Source: Betaproteobacteria bacterium
Lineage (GTDB): Bacteria > Pseudomonadota > Gammaproteobacteria > Burkholderiales > Burkholderiaceae_C
Assembly (NCBI GenBank): GCA_009923345.1
Contig: RFTR01000079.1
Location: 1 to 8,551 of the forward strand
Length of the DNA stretch: 8,551 nt
Direction: 5' to 3'
Part shown: positions 1 to 6,030 of the stretch, piece by piece
How positions within the stretch are numbered: position 1 is the first letter of the stretch
Layout: the number at the start of each line of letters is the position of its first letter
The notes under the pieces: generated by a model
What the model was told of the DNA's origin: nothing
Database searches by the model: none
The model's input: only the letters and a program-made list of their open reading frames with translations
Position numbers and translations under genes: made by a program

Positions 1-163
1 ATTTGCTTTGATCGCTAAAGGCGATGAGGTATTGGATTGGCGTGAAATGACTGGCCGATATCCAAAATGCCAGCAACTTTTATTGCAAGGATCGGATCAC
101 GGTGTGAGTGATTTTGAATTGCATCTGCCTAAACTGATGCAATTCTTATTCGCCTCGATTTAA
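1..163 (+). CDS. yqiA: YqiA-family alpha/beta-fold esterase, C-terminal fragment (5' end outside window)
   Basis: An open frame runs from base 2 to a TAA at 161-163 and encodes the last 53 residues of a protein. Seen: a GDEVLDWRE stretch followed by GSDHGVSDFE. These match the C-terminal end of the YqiA/UPF0227 esterase family, where GDEVLD carries the acidic residue and the later His is the catalytic histidine of an alpha/beta hydrolase triad. The nucleophile serine and start lie outside the window. Members are small cytoplasmic esterases (about 190-200 residues) acting on short acyl esters in vitro, with an unclear natural role. It is a housekeeping-type gene that probably marks the outer border of the photosynthesis cluster. 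Its stop codon overlaps that of the convergent lipoprotein gene. Confidence 0.75.
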   Translation, partial: FALIAKGDEVLDWREMTGRYPKCQQLLLQGSDHGVSDFELHLPKLMQFLFASI

Positions 164-390
164 AAATGCCAACCCTGCGCCTTCATACAAGACTGGAAAT
201 AGTTCGCCGGCGTAGTGATTGGACTTCCGTATTGCTGCGCCATGGTTAATTCGCACTGGCTACTATCAAAATCATATTGCTTGGCGTTATTTTTTCTGGA
301 GTCGTAATTTTTCGCAGGTAACCCAGAGCAAGCTGCAAGCAGCAATGCCACAGAGAGCAAAGCCATTTTTTGAAATGACGTAAGGTGCAT
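160..390 (-). CDS. small predicted outer-membrane lipoprotein, 76 aa, unknown function
   Basis: Seen: a short N-terminus with Lys8, a hydrophobic stretch (residues 9-20) and the lipobox LAAC with Cys21. This is a classical lipoprotein signal, so the mature protein is only about 56 residues. Residue 22 is Ser, not Asp, which favours sorting to the outer membrane if the E. coli rule applies. The mature part has two more cysteines (46 and 68), which could form a disulfide in the periplasm, and ends in a CMKAQGW motif of a kind seen in other small secreted proteins. I do not recognise a named family. It begins 25 bases after the ABC exporter stop on the same strand, so it is probably co-transcribed with it. 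No clear Shine-Dalgarno precedes the ATG. A second in-frame ATG at Met9 would spoil the signal peptide, so the upstream ATG is preferred. Confidence 0.7.
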   Translation of the reverse strand: MHLTSFQKMALLSVALLLAACSGLPAKNYDSRKNNAKQYDFDSSQCELTMAQQYGSPITTPANYFQSCMKAQGWHF

Positions 391-415
391 AGACGGGCCC
401 GAGTCGTGAAGTGAT

Positions 416-2161
416 TTAAGCGAACTGTAATGCCGCCAAGCTGGCGTATAAACCGGCTTTGGCTATGAGCTCTTTATGCGTGCCCTGCTCTACCAGTTTT
501 CCTTTGTCGAGCACCCAAATGCAGTCTGCGCGTTGCACAGTTGCCAAACGGTGCGCGATAACCAAGGTGGTTCGCCCTTGCATGGCTTTTTCAAGCGCCG
601 CTTGCACCATGCGTTCGCTGTGAGCGTCTAAGGCACTGGTAGCTTCGTCTAGTAACAACAAAGGTGGGTTCTTCAAAATCGCACGGGCTATCGCAATGCG
701 TTGGCGCTGCCCACCAGACAAACGCACGCCGCGGTCTCCTAAATAGGTGTCATAGCCTTGCGGCAAATCCGCGATGAATTCTTGGGCAAATGCAGCCTCT
801 GCTGCTGCTTGCACTTCTTGGTCAGTAGCTTCGGGTTTGCCGTAACGGATGTTCTCCATCACCGTGCCTGAGAACACCACCGCTTCTTGTGGCACCACAC
901 CAATGCGTTGGCGCAAATCGTTCAAGGCCATTTGGTCTACGGCCACACCATCAAGCAAAACATCGCCATGTTGCGGTGCATGGAATCGCATCAGCAAAGA
1001 GAACAATGTTGTTTTACCAGCACCGCTTGGACCAACGATCGCTACCGTTTGACCAGCGTGTACTTCACCAGTCAATCCGTTCAACGCCATCTGGGTTGGA
1101 CGCGATGGGTAATTGAAATTGACATCACGCAGCACCAAGCTCGAACCTTTATCTGGCCAAGGCGCACGCTGCGGATGCGCAGGCGACTGCACATCCGATT
1201 GACTATGCAGCAATTCCATCAAACGCTCTGTAGCACCCGCTGCTCGCAAGATGTCGCCATAGACCTCACCCAACACCGCAAAGGCACTGGCTAACAAAAT
1301 CACATACACAACCGTTTGACCCAACTCGCCAGCAGTGGTGGTGCCAGCTCGCACAGACAAAGTGCCCAAATACAAACCCCACAAGAGCGCAGCGCTAGAG
1401 GTCATGATGATGAAACCCACCAAGATAGATCGGGCGCGTGTGCGGCGCAAGGCCGTACCTAAGGCCTGCGCTGTCGAAGAGGTAAAACGCTCTGCTTCAC
1501 GTGTTTCTGCGGTGTAACTCTGTACCACGGGAATGGCGTTGAGCACCTCGGATGCAATAGCGCTAGAGTCTGCAACGCGGTCTTGACTGGCACGCGACAA
1601 GCGACGCACTCTGCGCCCAAGGTAAACGCTTGGAAAAATAACCACGGCCAAAACAGCTATCACTTGCAGCATGAGTAATGGGTTGGTCCATACCAACATG
1701 CCCATGGCACCCACACCCATGACCATATTGCGAAGGCCCATGGATAGGGATGAGCCGACCACGGTTTGCACCAAGGTGGTGTCGCTGGTCAAACGCGAGA
1801 GCACTTCGCCCGATTGCGTGGTTTCAAAAAATGTGGGGCTTTGTCTTAAAACATGCGAATAGACTTTGTTTTTAACATCCGCCGTGATTTTTTCGCCTAA
1901 CCAACTCACGGTATAAAAACGCGCCGCAGAAAAAACAGCCAAGGCGGCGGCGACTAAGAAAAGCTCGAAAAATTTGGTAGCTAAGACGTCTGGGGTGGCT
2001 TGCTCTCCCAAACCTTGGTCTATCAATGTCCGCAAGGCCCAGGGGAAAGCCAATGTGGTGCCAGCCGCAAGCGTTAAAAAAAGACCCGCAAAAGCAACTT
2101 GGATACGGTAAGGACGGATAAACGGAAACAGACCTGAGAGCGATTTGGGGGAAGACTTCAT
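416..2161 (-). CDS. MsbA-like ABC exporter, fused permease and ATPase (581 aa)
   Basis: A half-transporter expected to work as a homodimer in the inner membrane, exporting a lipid or other hydrophobic substrate. Seen: a six-helix type IV permease domain (about residues 18-310, helices near 20-42, 64-85, 140-158, 161-182, 246-270 and 278-300), then an ATPase domain (about 342-575). Motifs in order: A-loop Tyr351, Walker A GPSGAGKT (377-384), Q-loop Gln425, signature LSGGQ (481-485), Walker B LLLLD with catalytic Glu506, D-loop SALD (509-512) and switch His537. All catalytic residues are intact and the length is normal. It resembles the MsbA-related group of proteobacteria rather than MsbA itself; the substrate cannot be read from sequence. 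It is divergent from bchI and shares its control region (see operator at 2247-2264). AAAAGG sits almost against the ATG, too close for an ideal ribosome site, but no good alternative start follows. Confidence 0.9.
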   Translation of the reverse strand: MKSSPKSLSGLFPFIRPYRIQVAFAGLFLTLAAGTTLAFPWALRTLIDQGLGEQATPDVLATKFFELFLVAAALAVFSAARFYTVSWLGEKITADVKNKVYSHVLRQSPTFFETTQSGEVLSRLTSDTTLVQTVVGSSLSMGLRNMVMGVGAMGMLVWTNPLLMLQVIAVLAVVIFPSVYLGRRVRRLSRASQDRVADSSAIASEVLNAIPVVQSYTAETREAERFTSSTAQALGTALRRTRARSILVGFIIMTSSAALLWGLYLGTLSVRAGTTTAGELGQTVVYVILLASAFAVLGEVYGDILRAAGATERLMELLHSQSDVQSPAHPQRAPWPDKGSSLVLRDVNFNYPSRPTQMALNGLTGEVHAGQTVAIVGPSGAGKTTLFSLLMRFHAPQHGDVLLDGVAVDQMALNDLRQRIGVVPQEAVVFSGTVMENIRYGKPEATDQEVQAAAEAAFAQEFIADLPQGYDTYLGDRGVRLSGGQRQRIAIARAILKNPPLLLLDEATSALDAHSERMVQAALEKAMQGRTTLVIAHRLATVQRADCIWVLDKGKLVEQGTHKELIAKAGLYASLAALQFA

Positions 2162-2164
2162 ACC

Positions 2165-2188
2165 TTTTGATTATCTACACAATCAGAA
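2165..2188. repeat. imperfect inverted repeat just upstream of the ABC exporter start
   Basis: Arms TTTTGATT and AATCAGAA are complementary at 7 of 8 positions and separated by 8 bases. On the minus strand the repeat ends 3 bases before the exporter ATG, and the purine-rich AAAAGG next to the start overlaps the 3' arm. It could be a protein operator or a weak AU-rich hairpin over the ribosome-binding region of the exporter mRNA. An AT-rich repeat this short can also arise by chance. Confidence 0.35.
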
Positions 2189-2223
2189 CAGCGCTTTGCG
2201 ACACCATTTTGGCCACCGTTTGC

Positions 2224-2252
2224 ATATTAGAGATTACCCTCGAGAGTGTCAA
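2224..2252 (-). promoter_or_regulatory. predicted sigma-70 promoter for the ABC exporter/lipoprotein operon
   Basis: On the minus strand TTGACA (2252 down to 2247) is a perfect -35 box. Exactly 17 bases further is TAATAT (2229 down to 2224), which keeps the most conserved T1, A2 and T6 of the -10 box. Transcription would start near 2217 and leave a leader of about 55 bases before the exporter ATG at 2161. The -35 box is one arm of the PpsR-like palindrome, so binding there would be expected to block this promoter. Confidence 0.5.
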
Positions 2253-2264
2253 TCCAACTTGACA
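2247..2264. promoter_or_regulatory. candidate PpsR/CrtJ operator between bchI and the ABC exporter
   Basis: TGTCAATCCAACTTGACA fits TGT-N12-ACA and the stricter TGTC-N10-GACA bound by the redox and light repressor PpsR/CrtJ of purple bacteria. The two arms, TGTCAA and TTGACA, are perfect inverted repeats of six bases. Each arm is also a -35 hexamer, one per strand, so occupancy could repress both divergent operons. It is the only exact TGT-N12-ACA match I see in the divergent region; PpsR often binds cooperatively to two sites, so a single site is a caveat. The repressor gene itself is not in the window. Confidence 0.6.
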
Positions 2265-2287
2265 ACTTAAGCCTTATCAAAGACGAT
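2259..2287 (+). promoter_or_regulatory. predicted promoter for bchI-bchD-bchO
   Basis: TTGACA (2259-2264), the right arm of the palindrome, is a perfect -35 box. At 17 bases' spacing lies GACGAT (2282-2287), a weak -10 that keeps A2, A5 and T6. Transcription would start near 2294, giving a short leader to the ATG at 2315. If real, it rules out the GTG at 2246 as the start of bchI, since that codon would lie upstream of the transcript. The weak -10 keeps confidence modest. Confidence 0.35.
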
Positions 2288-2314
2288 AGCCTTAGTTCGA
2301 AATTTGGAATGCTT

Positions 2315-3337
2315 ATGGCAAAAACCTTTCCCTTTGCAGCGATTGTTGGGCAGGATGAAATGGGCATGGCCCTTCAAATTGTTGCGGTGGACCCAACGGT
2401 AGGGGGTGTTTTGGTTCTCGGTGACAGAGGAACAGGCAAATCTACCGCTGTTAGAGCGCTGGCAGATTTACTCCCTCCCATCGATGTGGTGCAAGCTTGC
2501 CCTTATGGCTGCTCTCCCAAAGACGGCATTGGCGCTTGCGATGTCTGCGCTGAGTTGAAACAAAACGCCAAAGTCAAGACCAGCAAAAGACCTGTCCCCG
2601 TGGTTGATTTGCCATTGGGTGCCACCGAAGACCGCGTGGTGGGCGCGCTAGATTTAGAAAAAGCCTTGTCGCAAGGCATCAAGAAATTTGCACCTGGTTT
2701 ATTAGCCCAGGCCAACAGGGGCTTCTTGTATATAGATGAAGTCAACTTACTAGAAGACCATTTGGTAGATTTGCTGATCGACGTGGCAGCCTCTGGCGAA
2801 AACGTGGTGGAACGCGAAGGTTTGAGCGTGCGCCATCCGGCCAAGTTTGTATTAATTGGCAGCGGCAACCCAGAAGAAGGTGAGTTGCGTCCGCAGTTGT
2901 TAGACCGATTTGGTTTGAGTGTGGAAGTGCGAACACCCCAAGACCTTGATGTGAGGGTGCAAGTGGTGAAACGCCGCGACGCATTTGACCGGGACCCCGA
3001 AGGTTTTAAAGCGCAGTGGAGCGAAGCCAATACCAAACTGCGTCAACGCATTCTCAAAGCACAAAAGTTACTTCCCTCGTTAGAAGTACCAGACGACTTA
3101 TTACACACTTGTGCCAAGCTTTGCCATGCGTTGGGTACCGATGGATTGCGCGCCGAACTCACCCTGATGCGCGCCACACGTGCATTCGCTGCTTTAAGTG
3201 GCGCTAAAAAAGTCAGCACAGCCCATTTGCGCACGATCGCGCCCTTGGCACTGCGACATCGTTTGCGTCGCAATCCCTTGGACGACACCGGCTCAGGCGA
3301 GCGCGTACAACGCTGTTTGCAAGAGGTACTCGGCTGA
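2315..3337 (+). CDS. bchI: magnesium chelatase ATPase subunit I (BchI)
   Basis: BchI is the AAA+ motor of magnesium chelatase; with BchD it forms a ring that drives Mg2+ insertion into protoporphyrin IX held by BchH. Seen, counted from the ATG at 2315: FPFAAIVGQ at the N-terminus, Walker A GDRGTGKST (36-44), four cysteines (62, 66, 75, 78), Walker B LYIDE (138-142), sensor-1 GSGNPEEG (182-189) and arginine-finger segment RPQLLDRFG (192-200). Length is 340 residues, normal for the family. Start choice: the open frame reaches back to a GTG at 2246 (363 aa), and some homologues do have an N-terminal extension. ATG 2315 is preferred because GGA sits 6 bases upstream and the GTG lies inside the predicted operator/promoter; ATG 2309 is a second option. 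The stop overlaps the bchD ATG by one base (TGATG), implying coupled translation. Confidence 0.95.
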   Translation: MAKTFPFAAIVGQDEMGMALQIVAVDPTVGGVLVLGDRGTGKSTAVRALADLLPPIDVVQACPYGCSPKDGIGACDVCAELKQNAKVKTSKRPVPVVDLPLGATEDRVVGALDLEKALSQGIKKFAPGLLAQANRGFLYIDEVNLLEDHLVDLLIDVAASGENVVEREGLSVRHPAKFVLIGSGNPEEGELRPQLLDRFGLSVEVRTPQDLDVRVQVVKRRDAFDRDPEGFKAQWSEANTKLRQRILKAQKLLPSLEVPDDLLHTCAKLCHALGTDGLRAELTLMRATRAFAALSGAKKVSTAHLRTIAPLALRHRLRRNPLDDTGSGERVQRCLQEVLG

Positions 3338-5085
3338 TGCGTGATGCGTGGGATCTTGCGCAACTAGCGTTGTTGCTGTTGCAGGTAGATCCACACGGTC
3401 TTGGTGGTGTGTGGTTGAAGGCGGGCTATAGCCCGGCGCGGCAAACCTGGTTGGCGCAACTCCATGCATTAGGGTTACCAGTGATGCGTATGCCCCACCA
3501 CATAGACCAAGAACGCATGCTGGGTGGCATTGACTTAAGCGTCACACTGGCGAAAGGTCGCGTGGTCGAACAAATCGGCTTGTTAGCCCAAGCCAATAAA
3601 GGCATGGTGGTGGTGCCTATGTCTGAAAAACTTTCGCCACAAACGCTAGCGATGTTGTTGCAGGCCCACGACCAAGGACAAGTTCATGCCCTTGCCATAG
3701 GTGCCACACACGCGAGCCGTTTTGGTTTGGTGGCTTTAGATGAATCGCAAGAAGACGAGCCAGGCGTTGCAAGCAAACTCAAAGAACGTTTGGCCTTGTG
3801 GATCGAAATGGATACGGTCGATATCGCCATGAGTCAAGAAAAAATTGAAGCCCTTTCAGCACAAGAGTTAGCAGAGGTTCGCTCGGTGCTCGTCAAGATT
3901 CAAGCTACAGAAGCACAAATGCGCGCATTGTGTGAAGTGGCTTTTGCGCTGGGCATCGATAGCATGCGCGCGCCCTTGTTAGCGTTACGCCTGGCATGTG
4001 TGCATGCTGCCATCCATGATCGAGAATTTTTGGAAGAAGAAGATTTGCGCATTGCTGCGCAGATGGTGCTGTCGCCGCGCGCTACACGTATACCTTCCAA
4101 CCAAGACACAGAGTCTGCACAGCCATCAGAGCCGCCTCCACCGCCTGATGCGTCCAATACCGATCAAGATGCGGCACACGAGGACACACCTCCTCCACCT
4201 ACAACAGAGCCAGCGTCATTAGAAGACACGATATTGGCTGCCGCTTTGGCTAGTCTGCCGCCCAAGCTGTTAGACCAACTGCTTCTAGGCGCATCTCAAT
4301 CTAAGTCGCAATCCAGCAGTGGCAACAGCGGACAAGCGCAAATGTCTCGCCAACGCGGCAGACCTTTGTCACCACGGTTGGGGCGTCCTACTTCAGGTGC
4401 ACGGCTGCATTTGTTGGCCACCTTGCGGGCAGCAGCACCCAAACAAAAACTACGTACCAAACATGCAGGCCAAAAAATTGCCATTCGCTCAGAAGATTTT
4501 TATATCCAGCGATTTGCGCACAAAGCCGCTTCTTGCATCATCGTAGCAATGGATGCATCGGGTTCTGCAGCTTTAGCGCGTTTGGCAGAGGCCAAGGGTG
4601 CGGTTGAAATTTTGTTGCAACAGTCTTATGCACGGCGTGACAGTGTGTGCGTGATTGCATTTCGTGGTGCACAAGCGCAAACCTTGTTGCCTGCTACCCG
4701 TTCGCTGGTCCGGGCTAAAAAAGCGCTTGCTGGTCTGCCAGGCGGCGGCGGAACCCCCATTGCATTAGCACTCAAACATGCAACAGAACAAGCGCAAGCC
4801 TTACAACGACAAGGCATCACGCCACTGCTTGTCATGCTGAGCGATGGCAAAGCTAATGTCACTATCGATGGCGTGGGTGGTCGTACCCAAGCTCAAGCAG
4901 ATGCTTTGCAATGTGCCAAGCAATGGGCTACCCATGGCTTCACCTCCCTATGGATTGATACCGCTTTGCAACCCACAGGCCAAGCGAAAGAACTTGCCAA
5001 TGTGATGCAAGCGCGCTATTTGCCCATGCCGTATGTGGCATCGCAACGCTTGGCAGATGCGATGCAGTTTGCACATCGCAACTAG
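3337..5085 (+). CDS. bchD: magnesium chelatase subunit D (BchD)
   Basis: BchD is the scaffold AAA+ subunit that pairs with BchI hexamers and links them to BchH. Seen (582 aa): an N-terminal AAA+-like domain (about 1-250) without a usable Walker A, the corresponding area near 24-40 being degenerate, as expected for a subunit that does not hydrolyse ATP well. A proline-rich acidic linker follows (about 254-297, with PPPPP at 266-270 and PPPP at 285-288), then the conserved basic segment RGRPLSPRLGRPTSGARLHLL (340-360). A C-terminal von Willebrand A domain (about 398-580) has an intact metal site: DASGS (Asp406, Ser408, Ser410), Thr473 in GGGGTP and Asp503 in LSDGKAN. AAGAGG lies 10 bases before the ATG, which also overlaps the bchI stop by one base. 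The length is normal for the family. Confidence 0.95.
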   Translation: MRDAWDLAQLALLLLQVDPHGLGGVWLKAGYSPARQTWLAQLHALGLPVMRMPHHIDQERMLGGIDLSVTLAKGRVVEQIGLLAQANKGMVVVPMSEKLSPQTLAMLLQAHDQGQVHALAIGATHASRFGLVALDESQEDEPGVASKLKERLALWIEMDTVDIAMSQEKIEALSAQELAEVRSVLVKIQATEAQMRALCEVAFALGIDSMRAPLLALRLACVHAAIHDREFLEEEDLRIAAQMVLSPRATRIPSNQDTESAQPSEPPPPPDASNTDQDAAHEDTPPPPTTEPASLEDTILAAALASLPPKLLDQLLLGASQSKSQSSSGNSGQAQMSRQRGRPLSPRLGRPTSGARLHLLATLRAAAPKQKLRTKHAGQKIAIRSEDFYIQRFAHKAASCIIVAMDASGSAALARLAEAKGAVEILLQQSYARRDSVCVIAFRGAQAQTLLPATRSLVRAKKALAGLPGGGGTPIALALKHATEQAQALQRQGITPLLVMLSDGKANVTIDGVGGRTQAQADALQCAKQWATHGFTSLWIDTALQPTGQAKELANVMQARYLPMPYVASQRLADAMQFAHRN

Positions 5086-5098
5086 TGCTTCACCCGCC

Positions 5099-5992
5099 AT
5101 GCTGGAATCTTTCTATCTGCCCATGCCTTGGGACACTTTAAAAGCACAGTGGCCTTATGCACAACATAGTCAATTCATTCACACCACAGATGTACGCTGG
5201 CATGTACAAATGTTTGGCGAAGGCCCCCCACTGCTTTTGTTGCACGGCCTAGGTTCTTCAACCCACACTTGGCGGGGCATGGCGCCTTTTTTGTCGAAGC
5301 ATTACCGATTGATTGCAGTGGACACACCTGGTCATGCATTCAGCAGTATTCCTAGCAAAGCAAACGCTAGCTTTGCTGGCATAACGAAATCGTTGCGCGA
5401 GTTGCTAGAAACTCTGCACATTTGGCCTAGTGCCGTAGTGGGGCACTCGGCAGGCGCCTGCTTGGCAGCGAAACTTTTACTCAACACGCCCAACTTACCC
5501 ACACCGTCCTTGGTCGCCCTCAACCCGGCTTGGCTTCCTCTACCCGGGCTTGCCAACTGGATGTTTCCAGTGTCGGCTAAATTAATTGCACTCAACCCCA
5601 TGAGCGCATGGTTGTTTGCTAAACATATGAGTAAAGAGTTGGTGATTCAAAAAATCTTATCCAGCACAGGCTCTCAGCTGCGTGAAGACGATGTATTTTT
5701 TTATCGTATTTTGATGCAGTCACCCGCCCACCTCAAAGGTGTGTTGCAAATGATGTCGCACTGGGATTTAGGTCAACTGCCTGAACAACTCTCGCAATTG
5801 AAAGGTCGCGTTTTAATACAGGCGAGCACCCATGATTTAACAATTCCGTTTGGTCACGCGGTCACATCGCACCAGATAATCAACCAATCACAACTGCAAC
5901 CCCTGTCAGACTTAGGTCATTTGGCACACGAGGAAAAACCACAAGCCTGTGCTGAGCAAATTTTGAGTTGGCTAGCAACTCCCACAAAATAA
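5099..5992 (+). CDS. bchO: BchO, alpha/beta hydrolase of the magnesium chelatase operon
   Basis: BchO is conserved next to bchI-bchD in purple bacteria and is thought to assist the magnesium chelatase step; its reaction is not established. Seen (297 aa from the ATG at 5099): RWHVQMFGEGPPLLLLHGLGSS near the N-terminus with the oxyanion-hole HG (49-50), the nucleophile elbow GHSAG with Ser117, NPAWLPLPGL with the family's AKLIALNP segment after it, a probable acid Asp246 (THDLTIP) and His274 in DLGHLAHEEKP. The catalytic triad therefore looks complete. The frame is open back to an ATG at 5033 inside bchD, but those 22 residues look unlike the family and no ribosome site precedes them. ATG 5123 is another option. 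The start follows the bchD stop by 13 bases without a clear Shine-Dalgarno, suggesting reinitiation after bchD. Confidence 0.9.
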   Translation: MLESFYLPMPWDTLKAQWPYAQHSQFIHTTDVRWHVQMFGEGPPLLLLHGLGSSTHTWRGMAPFLSKHYRLIAVDTPGHAFSSIPSKANASFAGITKSLRELLETLHIWPSAVVGHSAGACLAAKLLLNTPNLPTPSLVALNPAWLPLPGLANWMFPVSAKLIALNPMSAWLFAKHMSKELVIQKILSSTGSQLREDDVFFYRILMQSPAHLKGVLQMMSHWDLGQLPEQLSQLKGRVLIQASTHDLTIPFGHAVTSHQIINQSQLQPLSDLGHLAHEEKPQACAEQILSWLATPTK

Positions 5993-5999
5993 ATTTATT
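5988..5999. repeat. 12-bp AT-only palindrome at the bchO stop
   Basis: AATAAATTTATT is a perfect palindrome covering the bchO stop codon in the 38-base gap between the convergent bchO and tspO genes. It has no GC stem and no loop, so it is not a standard intrinsic terminator. The rest of the gap shows no GC-rich hairpin followed by a T run on either strand. Confidence 0.3.
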
Positions 6000-6030
6000 G
6001 GCGACTCTCGTGCATCGCTGTTTCTGTTAA

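Noticed and set aside
887..1294. 135-residue open frame on the plus strand across the exporter ATPase domain
   Set aside because: Opposite strand of a well-conserved ABC domain, rich in His/Gln/Arg, no domain or ribosome site.
2165..2188. FNR/FnrL site in the divergent region
   Set aside because: TTGAT and ATCAG-like arms occur, but the spacing is far from the TTGAT-N4-ATCAA consensus.
2503..3036. 177-residue open frame antisense to bchI
   Set aside because: It lies wholly opposite a conserved catalytic gene, has low-complexity Ser/Thr/Asn-rich sequence and no recognisable domain; a reading-frame shadow.
3337..4090. Loss of Walker A in BchD as a damaged gene
   Set aside because: A degenerate ATP site is a normal trait of the BchD N-terminal domain, and the rest of the gene is intact.
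5033..5098. 22 extra N-terminal residues for BchO, starting inside bchD
   Set aside because: The stretch is shifted-frame bchD sequence without family resemblance or a ribosome site; ATG 5099 sits just after the bchD stop.
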